The notes beneath the pieces were generated by a model that worked only from the letters and a program-made list of their open reading frames with translations, had not been told where the DNA came from and did not search any database. From Pseudisothecium myosuroides (taxonomy: Eukaryota; Streptophyta; Bryopsida; Hypnales; Lembophyllaceae): DNA of 64,000 nt. Below, piece after piece: positions 1 through 11,562 of this stretch (within the stretch, counting starts at the first letter, position 1; each line of letters begins with the position of its first letter). The translations under genes and the position numbers were made by a program. The DNA lies in the NCBI GenBank assembly GCA_951799445.1, contig OX637295.1:16430001-16494000 (forward strand), read 5' to 3'.

Positions 1-172
1 TATTCGCCCATGTACCTCATACAAGTAATGATCATAGTTTTACAAACTAAAGTCTTACCCTATTAGTTGTAAAAGGAATATCATATTATTATATTATTTT
101 CTATAAGTTTACGAAGTTAATAACATTTGGTTTATTTATATTCAATTATTTGATGAAGACCATGGTACTATA

Positions 173-269
173 GGGTGAATGCAAGAAACACCTACCGATT
201 TTGTTGCGTTTTTACAGTACTCATGATTTTTCTTCTGGGGTACTATAAAATTAGAAAAATAATTTAAAG

Positions 270-336
<67 letters not shown>

Positions 337-954
337 TTAACGTATGCACCTTTAAGATGAAGGTAACCACCAAAGGAAATGCATAGAAAAACTCTTTAAG
401 CTAGAGAACTAAAAATGTGTCAAATCTCAAGAAAATTGATATCTTGATGTATAAATTAGTTAAAAATAGAAAACAAAATTAAATACATAAAATGAAAATT
501 GTCCATTTGTATCAACTCTATGGAGATGGTCATTTACACAGAAAAACTCCAAAATAATATTTTATATGTTTCAAAATGTAAGCAGAAAGAAGCGCACTTT
601 GTGGACTTCCACACCACATGCAATTAACTATTTTTAGAATTACTTCCTAGCATAGCTACAAGTCTATTAGAAGACCATGCCCTCCAAATTTCAACTCCAA
701 ATTCGTTTTTTGGGGTACTAAATAGTACTAAAAACCTCTAAATTGGCAAGTGTGATATATAATTGGGGGCTATTTTTGGATAGTAAACTATTTTTGAAAA
801 TTACAAAAAAATTAGGCAAGGTGTATAATAGTCATGAGTACCTCACCTATAAATCTTGAGACATTTGGAGCCAGAACACAAAAGTTATGGCTAAAAAAAT
901 AATCAAAACGCAAAGTTTGACGCAGAATAGTAGAGGTGTTTCTTGCATTCACCC
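173..954. mobile_element. Short DNA element with 21-bp terminal inverted repeats
   Basis: The 21 bases at 173-193 (GGGTGAATGCAAGAAACACCT) recur as an exact reverse complement at 934-954. Weaker inverted similarity continues inwards for roughly 40 bases: a GTTGCGTTTT-like stretch on the left faces AAAACGCAAA on the right. The enclosed 740 bp has no convincing ORF and contains a poly(A)/(AT)n microsatellite. I see no clean target-site duplication, so the superfamily is unassigned. It overlaps, and is not concentric with, the larger foldback at 338-1585, so one of them was probably inserted into or rearranged with the other. Confidence 0.5.
269..334. repeat. Poly(A) followed by (AT)n microsatellite
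   Basis: About 30 A residues are followed directly by about 17 AT dinucleotides. This could be a simple slippage tract or the old 3' tail of an inserted element. The length is likely to be polymorphic, and assembly error is possible here. Confidence 0.9.
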
Positions 955-1585
955 AATAATCTATAAAACAACTTTTGAATATTTGTAATTGCAAAAATTC
1001 CTTGTACTATTTTTGTTACACTCTTGCATGTTGATATGTTTTTTGGCTGTAATTTTTGTATTAAATTGGCTCAAAATAACTCAAAATTTGTGAGTAACTA
1101 GGTAAAGCACTTATAACTATTATACACCTTGGATAATTTTTTTTGTCATTTTCAAAAATGTGTTAAATTTGCCCAAAAATAGCCCCCAATTTTTGTCACA
1201 CTTGCCAATTTTGGTAGGGTAATACTATCTAGTAACCAAATAATGAATTTTGAGGGAATGGTCTTCTAGTAGACTTGTAGCTTCTATTCAAAGGAAATTG
1301 TATATCGCATAAACTATGAAAGTTTAGAAAGTGAGCTTCTTCTTGCTTGCATTTTGAAACATGTAAAATATTATTTTGGTGTTCTCTTGGTAAATGACCA
1401 TCTCCATAGAGTTATTACAATTTTTCATTTTTTAAAAATGAATAATTGATTTCTTAATTTATACAAATTAAAACATCAAAATGTCTATTTTTTTGAGATT
1501 TAGTATTTTTTTAGTTCTCCTACTTAGAGAATTTTTCTATAATTTATCTTCATAAGGTACGATTTTCTTAAAGGTGTATATATTG
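338..1585. mobile_element. Long foldback (inverted-repeat) element, about 1.25 kb
   Basis: The arms at roughly 338-860 and 1085-1585 are imperfect reverse complements. Matching landmarks in order are CACCTTTAAG (left) with CTTAAAGGTG (right), TATGGAGATGGTCATTTAC with GTAAATGACCATCTCCATA, TATTAGAAGACCAT with ATGGTCTTCTAGTA, and GGGGGCTATTTTTGG with CCAAAAATAGCCCCC. The loop is about 220 bp. There is no coding capacity. Such a structure is typical of foldback-type or MITE-derived elements and could be transcribed into double-stranded RNA that feeds siRNA production (inference). Confidence 0.7.
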
Positions 1586-1597
1586 TCTATATTTTAA

Positions 1598-2729
1598 CCC
1601 CTAAAATACCAAGGCATTTTCTGACTCTGGAACCTCTAAAAACTGCCATTTCTGCTGTGATCACTCCCTAAACCAAAAAAAAAATAAAATTAGAATCTAA
1701 CTGTAGGATCTTATACTTCACTTGTCTCAGATCATGTGGTAAAAATTTCAAGAAATTTGACCGTTCCAATTGGAAGATATTAGCATTCAAAGTTGAAAAA
1801 AAAAGTTTTTTTGAACTGTTTCCTGTAATTTCAGATGACTTTGACAGCTACAGTAGAACCTCTCTTACTGCATACTCTCTTAGTGCATAATATGCAGTAA
1901 GAGAGGTTCGTGGGTGGGGCCAATTTCAAGTATTTAATCTGGAGAGTAGTCTAGTTAGATGACACATTAGTCAAGTGCCATTACTACAACTATACAACTG
2001 CATAAAACCTGTGTTAGTGCATAGTCCCAACACTATGCACTAAGACAGGTTCTACTATATTTGTGGATTTCTTTTGCACTACACAATATAAAGTTGTAAT
2101 TTTTTATGTTGAACATTTGAGTTGAGAGTGGGGGAAGAAAATTTCAGCATATCAAAACTTGATTTTCACATATAAAAAAATTGTCAAGTAGAAGTAGGTC
2201 CAAAATTGATCGAAACCCTAAATTGTTAATAGCTCTTAGATGGAATAAAAACACCATAATCCCAAAGGTGGGATTGTTCTTGCAAACAAATTTGACCTCG
2301 TAAAAAAAAGAAAATTTGAAAAATTTTGAAAATTGCATTCGAAAATGAATTCTATAAGTTGTTTTTTGAAGAAGATGCTTAAATTGCCCGAAAAACAAGA
2401 TTGTCTATAACTTTCTCATTAGTAGTCCAAATAGAATGAATCAAAGCTTCAGATATAGACAAAAACATGATCTTCAAGGGGGGAAAAAAATTTAATTGTT
2501 TTTTTGTGTTTTTTTTTCCTGCCCGGCGAACTGCTTTTTTACTTTAGAAGGGCATAACTTTTGCTACCGGACACCGATTGAAAAAAAAAGTTATATTTTT
2601 AGAAAGCTAATGTGATTCCCTATCTTCAAAAAAAGTTTCAAAAAATCAGGTCAAAATTTCAGGTCGCACAAGCCTGCCCGAAATCTCAAGTGTCCCCCGC
2701 GACCCGAGGGGACTTTGGTACTTTAGGGG
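1598..2729 (-). mobile_element. TTAA-flanked piggyBac-like non-autonomous element, copy 1
   Basis: TTAA at 1594-1597 and at 2730-2733 flank the terminal repeats CCCCTAAAATACC (left) and GGTACTTTAGGGG (right). Taking the end next to the GTCCCC/GGGGAC dyad as the left end, the element is inverted relative to the copies at 21-25 kb. It shares long internal stretches with them, for example AGCTTTGATTCATTC and CTTTTGCTACCGGACACCGATTG read on the appropriate strand, the latter as the minus-strand match to TCAATCGGTGCCC. It has no transposase ORF. A 207-bp MITE is nested at 1851-2057, so without it the element would be about 925 bp, close to copies 5 and 6. TTAA target sites and CCC-starting termini are hallmarks of piggyBac elements, and that assignment is inference from the ends alone. 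Confidence 0.75.
1851..2057. mobile_element. Emigrant/pogo-like MITE nested in the TTAA element
   Basis: The ends CAGTAGAACCTCTCTTACTG (left) and, in reverse complement, TAGTAGAACCTGTCTTAGTG (right) are near-identical terminal repeats. TA target duplications lie at 1849-1850 and 2058-2059. The ends resemble the Arabidopsis Emigrant/Lemi1 (pogo-type) terminus that begins CAGTAAAACCTC (established knowledge of that family). An additional perfect 18-bp inverted repeat (AACCTCTCTTACTGCATA with its reverse complement) sits in the left third, giving a second internal hairpin. There is no coding capacity. Confidence 0.75.
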
Positions 2730-2733
2730 TTAA

Positions 2734-5475
2734 AGTTAAAAAGAAATTGTTTTTTAATTTTAAAGTGCTATAGAAAATTAAGCATGATTACTATGTGGTG
2801 GTGCTGCCAAAAGTCAAATGGTGCTTTGTAGGCCAAAGATTTTCTCTAATGTGTTTAAACTAAAAATTGGCGTATGCATCTCGAAACTTTCGAGAATGAT
2901 TAGTTTTTGTTGACTACCTCAATTATAGGGTTGCATTCTTTCAAGGTTATCCTAGTAAGGACACTGATGACTAAAAGTTCCCCGACAAATGACTTTTAGG
3001 AACACAATAAAAACTAAGAATACACCTATTCATCCCAGAATCTAATAATTTGTGTCTGACGATGACGATCAGGTGATGAAAACTTTGGTGATAGTCGCGC
3101 CCTTGCGAGAATACACATGCTGATTCCCCGGAGTTGCAGCCCGTACTAGTGGAGATGCCCTTAAAAGCGTATGGTGTCGACCAAGCTCCCACCACAAAAA
3201 CCGAGAAAAAACACCGCCCCATTCATTAGGCACGGCAGAGCCAGCAATGTCAACTACTCAATTGCTCTTTGTATATTCTTCCGGGAAATGATGTGTCATC
3301 AGTTGACCATTGAGGCATTCCTGTATTGAAAATTCTAAAATGCCAAGTAGCAAGCTGCTAGCACTCGAGTGTGTGAATCCACGAGGACAGAATAAACTGA
3401 ATAATATGAATGAGTTGGACTTCAGATCTCTCGATCTGCTGCAGATGCGACCATGCTAGTTGACCAATCCTGAAATGTACGTCCCTTCCGGCCATACAAA
3501 GACAAAGAATGGATAGTTCATGTGATGTCAACCTGCAAACTGAAAGCTACAGTAGCTAGCTGGGCCGCCTGGGCGTGCAGCTCAGCTGCAGCTGGGTCTC
3601 GGTCTCCTGGACCAACTTGTCCGGCCAGCAAATTGGGTAGACTACTTGCAGGATTAATTTTCACTTAGACTAGTGAGACCAATTGGTGCAGCCAAGTTGG
3701 ACAGCTCGAGCGATCACGAGCTTCTTCCCTGGAATTAACAACTGAAGGCATAATTTTCACTCTTTCGATTCGATCTCGCTGCCCGGCCTTTAGGAATCTG
3801 TACGTACCTACAGTGAGCTAGTACACATGTGGAAATATCTTTCAGGACCGGAAGTCCTCTGTACTGGAATATTATATTTTCAAATGCTGAGTGTAACGTA
3901 AAGTCGTACTAGGGTAAGTCTAGGCGGAATATGCGTGTGCGCGGAGTCGTACTATTGATGCAATGCTGGAACACGAAAGAAGACCTTCGCCAAATGACAG
4001 GGAAACTGCTGCAGGCTTGGACGTGCGGTCCTTTAGCAGTTCCCTGCCTTTGGTTTGCTTCGCTTTTCTGCCATGGCCTTTCTTTTTCAGGCCATGACTT
4101 TTTGTGGAGGGGAACGCCGCAACCACCGTTCTTACAATTTCAGCCAGGGAGGGAGAATGTGTCAGCTACTGCAGTCAACCTGTTTGGGTGGGCACTATTG
4201 AATATTTTAGTCTTATTGGCGTCCTTAACTTGCGAGTGCATGCACAAAGATACACTTGAAATTGTGGGCGATGAAAGTAAGTCTGACAGATTCAGAGTGA
4301 CGCTACCGCTACCGAAAAGCTAGCTTGCAGAAAAAAAAAAATTCTCGCTGAGAAGTTTTCTGGCAATTGCCAATGCCCAAGTCGTATGATACAGGCTTGG
4401 GACGACGACTGTACATCTTCAATTGAAACATTCTGCGATGGAGTAGCCACGTCTAGTAATCATTGCTAAAATCTACAGTGGATACCAAGGCCAGCAAGTC
4501 TCTGATATGGGACCAATGCGTGGAAAATGCTCAGTGCCATGGAAATTACAGTAGGCGAGCTAAATGGTGGAAAGCAAAGAGCTTGACAGGCAACATTCCA
4601 CGATCGAACTTTCGGTTTGATCCGCCAACTCAAAATTCAAGGAAAGAATCTGCTGAATTGTCTACAAGGAGAAGCTGTACCAACTGCTGTGCATTCCTTC
4701 AGTTTTTAAGCTGCTAAGCACTTGTACGGTTGTACTAAAGGACCAAAAGTCACTGGTTTCACCTCCACCAACAAAATAGATGGCAATCAGAGACTAGATG
4801 CAAGGCAATATTCAACAAAGTGATAGGATTGCAAATAAAGTGGCAGTATTTAAATACTGTTGGTACTAAAATTCAAAAGTACTCCGTACTAAATTCAAAG
4901 TTTTTGATCTCTGACCAACATAATGTTTTGGCACTGTGAAATACGCCGATATGCCGATATATCCAACCTGTTATAACAATTGATTCCTTAGCTAGCTCTG
5001 TGTCGTCCGAAGCTAATTCGTAGAAGGCAGCTATTACAGGAAAGCAATTATGTACAGATTCACACAATTGTCGCACGTGATGCAGGCATTCGATGTTGGT
5101 CCTCCACACAAAGCACTCACTCAGTCTAAAATCGATAGCAACCGCAAGGTATTCGGAATTAATTATTCTACACGCTAGCTCTAAATCTCTAACTTGCAGC
5201 TAGTATCGACATTGGACAACTAATCTACCCTCGGATTAACAAAAAACTGAGATCCAGCTTAGGAGTAGCTCATGGATGATTGGATGTCCAATGCTCATAA
5301 TGAAGAATCAAAGTTATTCTGAAACTAGATATATCACCGAGGTTGGTTGCAGTATCAGAATAACGCAAATTCTTCCATTATACGCTAATATTGATGAAAA
5401 CCACCAGGCTTGCTCGACACTGCTGAACTACTGAGCGTGAGAATCAGTCTAGCCTGTACACTCACCCGTAATCAC
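2734..5475. other. Intergenic DNA, no recognisable gene
   Basis: Composition becomes less AT-rich after about 3 kb. The longest open frame, at 3931-4323 plus, encodes 130 residues with no domain that I recognise, and its antisense frame is similarly open, which argues for chance. Part of this stretch lies downstream of the GARP gene and could include its 3' untranslated region (3' of 5476 on the minus strand). Confidence 0.5.
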
Positions 5476-8390
5476 TCATCGTGTCGACATCGAAAGATCT
5501 AATGTCAGGTCCAGCTCAACATTCTTGGGGTGCACTGCCTGGGCCAACTCCTCCCTCACATCAGCGGGTCCAGTCGACATAGTCAAATCCAGCTGGAGCC
5601 CGTCCCCAGAGAGGCCTGACCCCATGTGCGCATGACCCCTAGTCGACTGCGCCACTGACAAGAAGTCCACGAACGGAGCCCGACCCTCCGTCTCCATGAT
5701 GTCTGTATTATAACTTGAGTTGCTTTGACTAATAACGGGCATGGTGCAGCTGCCCGGCCATGAATGCGGGCGAGACCACAGCGACAGAGCGGAGTTGTCA
5801 AGCTTCGGAGACGGTGAGATCGGGTGGTACTGACTCCCATGAAGTTCTCGGAACCTCGGGCTCCATTTCTGATCTGCCAAGTGGCGCTCATACGACATTG
5901 TGGGCAGATGGACACCGTGATGGTGGTGGTGAGATCCTGGTGTGTGAAACTCGTGATTGAGTTCCTCCATCGGGTTCCCGGTTTGGAACCGACTGTAAAT
6001 GTTGGTGGGTCTGGGCGCTCTGTCGAGTTGCGGCCTGGAAACTGATAAGGGCCTATGTAATAATTTTCCAGCTTGATTGTTGTCCTGCAACTCCTGCATT
6101 CGAATGTATAAGTATATGATGTTCTACAATTGTACGTTGCTACCGTTATCACTGTACGTGAATGCAACGGATGTCGGTCCGACCAAAAGCGAGCTCCTGA
6201 TATCATTTCTCCTAGTACCAACCTCTTTGAGAGATTATTGTGCTTCAAGAGAACAGATATGAATCTATTCAGTACAGATTCATTGGAAAGAGTTGCTCCG
6301 TTCTCTGAGGGAACTGCATGAGCACGAGCTCAAGTTCAAGCGCATGAAAACGCACCTGTGGTCTCTTGGGATCCTCCAAGACGAAACGCCAACCGTCGCC
6401 GCGGCTGCGAGTACCGAGAGCGCCAGTGGAGTCACTGGTCGACCTATCCTCCAGAAGCTTCAGGTTATGAAGCTGGACAGTAGGACGAGATTCCACTGCT
6501 GGTGTCAATGATGTGGGGGAGAAAGTTGGACCTCCATTGTTTCCCTCAGTCAACATCATCAACGCTATTCTGGCATCGTATTCCCGTCTGCACATCTCCC
6601 ACTCCGCCTCCAGTTTCTTCTTCCCAGAGCTGAAGCTGCCCGTCGGCCGCAACTCGGTCTGCAAATCGAAGACACGGTTGCTCCTGTTTAGCTCCGCTGC
6701 TGACTGCAGCCAGAGAATGTTGTTGTGTTGAAATTGTCCTCCTCGCCAAAAACTGAGATCTGATGGAAACAAATTAACATGGCCTTGCATGATTAGTACT
6801 TGCAACTCCAAGAAAGGATTAAATATGAGGTGCGACTCAGACTGTCTCGCGAACCTTCACCAAGATTATTGCAATTATCTCACGTATCAAGCATGTTGGA
6901 TTCAGAATTATCTCAATCGTTGACCAGTTAGCCGCAGCATTTTATACAATTACTTAGAAATTGTGGTCCCTCAGTTAGAAACGAAATGAGTTGATAAATC
7001 TGCTATAAATTTGATGAGTGTGAAACTAGCTAATATCGGTATTGTCAAGCATTCGGTCCAACCTTAGATTTAATTGATAATTAGTACACTTCAATGAACT
7101 TCCGGGCGAAGACTCTGGGTAAGTACTACGCCAATGTGAGTAGCTAGTTAATTACATCTCGGTCTGCTCACTGAATTACAATTCGTACCAGATTAGTAGT
7201 TAACCTACCAGATTGAACACTCTCGTCGTTCTTCATGCTCCTGTACATCTGCACAAGCGTTGGGATTCACGTCATCATCAATGCCGGCTCGAGAAAGACA
7301 CCCAGTTCAACTGTTCTAACTGTTGAACAGATCGGGAGTTCTCGCTAATAAATGGATCCCTAGTGGCACTTAACTGCTGAAAAAAACTCCAAATCGAACC
7401 CAACTTGGAATGAAGTACATTTAATTACAGACCTGTAGATGGCTTTTCACATGGGCTATGGTCATCCCCTTAACATCCATGAGCTGCAGTACCATTTTGG
7501 GTGTTGCTTCTGAACCAGAAATGAAATGAGCAACACGGTGTCAGTACGTCTTTAAATCTACTGCAGTTGTATTCTACGCAAATGAGTCTGAGAGTCTGAA
7601 ACTGTGGGCAATATAATCAATTCCTTTCAATTGGCTTTGATATCTTGCAAAGAATGAAAGGATTACTACAATACATTCCGAAAATGTGAACCGGCCAGAC
7701 ACATTGTGCACACAAATGTCTACTAGTTAGAATTGATCTGCATGCCCTGGAGATAATAAATAGGATTGCAGCACTCCGAGACCTTTACAGCATTGATGGT
7801 ATGTACATCTCAGCATAAAGTATATTATTAAAACTATGAAAACTACGTGAAAGGCAGACCTACTTTTAGTTTCCCAGGTAACACCAGTAGATTAGCATAT
7901 ATAGACTAAGCAGTGATGACTATAGCCAGCCGACCAGAAACAAGGAGAAACACACTAAAACATTGCAGAGTTTGGTCAATCATCCCGAGGTGATTGACGA
8001 CGTGGAACACTCAACATCACGTACTCCAGATGTAACTTTCTGATCCTCCGGCATTGAAGTTCCAAGTGTCGTCATCGTGCACTTACTCTCTTGCCCGCCG
8101 CATCGCTCCACGGCCAGCACAAAGCAATGGTGCAGATCCGCCGTCCACCGCAGCCGCGGCAACCTGGAACGCACATATTGCCGCACCTTGCCTCGAGTAC
8201 TACCACCTTGCCGGCTCCTGATTGCGCCGCTCTCGGATGCGTCCTGCGCGTTGGTCGCGGACGTGGTGTTACTCTCGGAAGACAAGCTTTCGGAGGAGCC
8301 GGCTTGCGGACTGATTCGACTTGAAGTACCCACCCCCGCTAATTCCACCTCATCGCCATCCGGCTCCCTCTGTTTCGCCAATAAATCCAT
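5476..8390 (-). CDS. GARP/G2-like (MYB-SHLQMY type) transcription factor with EAR motifs
   Basis: This is a predicted nuclear DNA-binding transcription factor, probably a repressor. Five minus-strand exons join in phase: 8390-8087, 7509-7433, 7248-7209, 6759-6356 and 6093-5476. All introns are GT-AG (first donor GTAAGT, fourth donor CAG|GTGCGT). The product is 480 residues. Residues 76-135 form the GARP domain. It opens with SRLPRLRWTADLHHCF, continues with CGGQEKATPKMVLQLMDVKG across the first intron, and ends with the diagnostic HVKSHLQMYRSMK across the second. The N-terminus (1-65) is Ser/acidic and low in complexity. The C-terminus has LDLTM (443-447) and ELDLTLDLSM (about 468-477), LxLxL EAR-type motifs known to recruit TOPLESS corepressors. 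A His-rich run lies in the last exon. The family match is to Arabidopsis At1g14600/At2g38300-like proteins. I chose the Met at 8390. An in-frame Met at 8564 would add 58 residues, but that stretch includes a CGAT-repeat, UTR-like tract. Confidence 0.85.
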
Positions 8391-10099
8391 GCGCGACCCT
8401 CTTGTAGCGTGCAGCTCGCTCGCTCGACTTGATCGACAATTATTCCCTAGAATCGATCGACCGATCGATCGATTAATCTCGTTCGCGATCAAGGGCTCAA
8501 GGCAGGAGAGCTTCAATCCCTGAGAAGTATCACAGCTTCTACACGACTGGAATCCGCGAGTCACTCACTCACGATACTCTAAACCCTCTGGCGTTGGTTG
8601 GTTACTTCAATCCATCAGAATATCGGTAGAGAGGTCTAGATCTAGAAAGGGGCTTGAAATTGGGTGCACTGTGATTCTACGCGTGTGAGAGAATCCAATG
8701 AGGAGCCTTGCAACTGAAACGTGAGAAAGGGGATCCGTACAGACACAGGCAAAGCGTAAGGTAAGCCACCGCGATTATAAATATAGCACTGACATGCAAC
8801 TCAAGAGGAGCGCACTTGCTAATAATGCGCGAAGTATCTGGTCCGAAACTCGGCATGTATTTGGGGGGCATGTCCGAAGTCGGTGCTTGGTTAGGGAGTA
8901 AAGTTACCCGACCAGTCAGTCGACCCCCGGGAGCATATTTCCGGAAACTACTTTAAAAAGTCTCCGTTACTCGGGTTGAACCGCGCAGCCGCTATCATCG
9001 GTGGATACAAATCTCTCCTCTACCGCAACCCTCTTTCTCGACTGTTGAAATGATCGGAGAAGCTGGAAAGGATCGACATCACGACCAGCTGCCCCCTCCA
9101 CGCGCTTGATGGGCACCGCGTCCAGAAAATGCGACCCTGAAGAAACTAGCAACCCAAAGTTCTCAGAAACGTGGTCTTTTGGATCACAATCGGGTGCACC
9201 GACCAGCGGCTAGACGCAGAAAAGGTACTTCAAGCCGCACCGGTTCCACAAGACCTCACTAAAGAACATGATTACTAGCTATATCCATAACATCTCCCCG
9301 CCGGCAATCTTTCTCTCTTCGAAGAATTCTAGAAGGATTGATTGTAAGGTACGTTGACCGTCTGTCCGCGCGTGCATCTAAAGAGTCCACTCAATCGTTT
9401 GTGCGCGTAGGTGTATGCCGCCTTGACAGAATAGCTGTGCAGCATCAGTCGCAAGCTTCGGAGACCGGGAGGCGATGTCAGTTGCGGTTTCCCGGTTGTG
9501 CGTTTCACATGCCAAACAGGACGATATATATTGCAGGCTTTGGATGAAGAGAAGGCGCTAGCTAGCTAGCTAGCTAGCAGGGAAGCAAAGCTAGCTACCG
9601 ATTGAGGTACAATTCGATGAGAGAATGATGACGAAGTTTAAGATGCGGGTTGGGCGAGAAGGCGAGACCAAAACGTGCAAGCAAGGTGGTTGCGAGAGGA
9701 ACAGGTTGGCCTGGGCGTGTGGGAATGGCAACATCGATAGGGTGCAAGAAGACGTTGAGAATTGCTTTGCGCTTGGTTTGGCGATGGTGTCCGTGGCTCC
9801 TCCTTGCTTGACCCCACCACCCCCTGCAAGCCTTTTAACATGTCCACGGCCTTGGGGAACGCCCCCTGCCTGACACCAATTTGACCTGGGACTGACTACT
9901 GTTGGGAAGCGCCCGGCCGGGTTGATGGCTGGGACCCTACGAAGAATTCTCCAGGGACATGACGACATCACCTCGCCCTATCTGGCTCTCACTTGCTTGT
10001 GTCCAATCCCTGATTTGCAATGTCTAAGTTAATCTTCTGAAGTACAAGACGAATTCGCTAGCCACATTTCCATAGAGAATTTATGCCTCGGTCAAGCTT
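8391..10099. promoter_or_regulatory. Upstream region of the GARP gene (promoter and 5' UTR candidate)
   Basis: This is the divergent upstream flank of the minus-strand GARP gene. The first 175 bases stay open in the coding frame and hold a CGATCGATCGAT-type direct repeat (about 8450-8472) that looks like leader sequence. The rest is less AT-rich than the repeats around it. A GCTA tetranucleotide run lies at 9556-9578. The open frames between 9338 and 9971 overlap each other on both strands and match no family I know. No single TATA box or transcription start can be fixed. Confidence 0.4.
9556..9578. repeat. (GCTA)n microsatellite
   Basis: Between five and six tandem GCTA units are seen. It is self-complementary, so it can also form a small hairpin. 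Confidence 0.85.
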
Positions 10100-10417
10100 T
10101 TTTGTCTTCTGCCCATTTCTGTGATTTGGCATACGTAATTTCAGAATATACCAAAATTTTACTTCAAGACGAATAGAGGACCCTGTCTCACAACAATGAA
10201 ATGAAGTTGTTTTTTCTCACTTCAAACGATATAATCTTTTGAATGCACACAATCAAATGGTCGAAAAACATTTCCGCAAATTTCCACAACAGTTTACTAC
10301 ATATTGGTACGGTTTGAAGTTTTTAAATTAATTAATTATTTCCAATTTTAGTTAATGTACTAAAAATGGCAGTTTTTGACAATTCCCTGTGGAAAAACAC
10401 CCCTGGGCCTTCACGGG
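10100..10417 (+). mobile_element. Right-hand remnant of a TTAA-family element
   Basis: The stretch ends ...GGGCCTTCACGGG followed by TTAA at 10418-10421. It carries the family tail AAAATGGCAGTTTT about 55 bases before the end, and further in it has TCACTTCAAACGATATAATC, which aligns with the 21-kb copy. No left terminus is recognisable, so this is a truncated or decayed copy. The left limit is approximate. Confidence 0.5.
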
Positions 10418-11033
10418 TTAACTACTATTCACTGAGGCGTTTTTATTCTGCTCTAGGACAGAATGAAAACTGAGAATATTACAGTTGCTTGAAATTCACT
10501 CAGTGAGATTTTCTTTCAGCATTACTAGAATATACTGATCATAATTTAGTTAATACACACAACATCGATTTTCGCAAACTTTGTTGGCATTGATGCTCTA
10601 AAGAGAAGTGACTTTAGAGTGAGATATTACAGCTAATTATATCCTGCATAAAAAGTTAAAAACCCTCTTGCGTATTGACTACAGGCAGTCCGTAGACTGT
10701 ACTAGACGCATTATCTGGAACCTCTACAGTAGTATTGTCTAGGACAGTCCTTCGGGAATCGTGAACAACCAGAGCAGCAGTGAAATAGTTATTTTTCCGC
10801 TTTGAACCAACCCAAACAAGTTTTTCTCGACAGCAATTATGCGTTACATAACACCACGAGTCAGGTCGAAAGCAGAGTAAGTTAAGTTTGCAGCGAAACT
10901 ACGGTCTAAGTCATCGGTTGTTGAGTACGTTCTGGACTCTGCAGAGTTCCTCGACGAAGATTACCAAACTTTCTCCCCATCAAGTACAACTATGAATGTC
11001 ATTTTCATTGCTAAAGGAATAGCAAAGTACATA

Positions 11034-11420
11034 AGGTAGGACACCCTAAACCGCCACTTTTTTCTATTGTGAATGATTTATGTTGTTGTATAGGTGAAAT
11101 TTCTATATTTTCTAATTGGCAAGGGATAGGAGAGTTCAATGCGCCAAAAAACACATCCTTTGAAAACCATGTGCAAAAATTGACCCCTATGCATCATAGG
11201 GGATGTTTTTTGGACGCTTTGAAACCAGGATTTGTGGAATACCATGTTCATCAAATATTATAATCTTAAAATCTGCATGGTGAATTCTCTTATAAATTGC
11301 AAATTTGAACTCCTTAGTAAGTTGGCTTCAAATCTCAAGGTCCATGAAAACTTCAGCAATCGAGTACTTCTTAAATTATTTCAGATTTTCAAGATCCAAC
11401 AAATAAAAGCTCCTCACTGA
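11034..11420 (+). mobile_element. MITE of the TA-AGGTAGG family, left end and interior
   Basis: A TA at 11032-11033 is followed by AGGTAGGACACCCTAAACCGCCACTTTTTT, quoted in pieces as AGGTAGGACACCC then AAACCGCCACTTTTT. It closely matches the left end of the element at 33928. Interior similarity (ATTGGCAAGGG, AGTTCAATGCGCC) continues for about 150 bases. I could not find a matching right terminus, and the right limit given is only the extent of the region examined. Confidence 0.45.
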
Positions 11421-11562
11421 AGCTATTCTCCCTATGACGCACAGGGGGTAAGAAGACTCAAAGATTTTTTGGTAGTGATGTCTAAAACTATTTCTATATA
11501 AATAGATACATATTGATTTTAGGGACATACACAGCATGAGCATCTCATCAAGTGGCGCTTCA

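Noticed and set aside
3931..4323. 130-codon open frame
   Set aside because: The opposite strand is also open, and there is no domain, homologous pattern or plausible gene context.
8077..8523. 148-codon plus-strand ORF opposite GARP exon 1
   Set aside because: It is antisense to a confidently identified exon and is open only because of that exon's composition.
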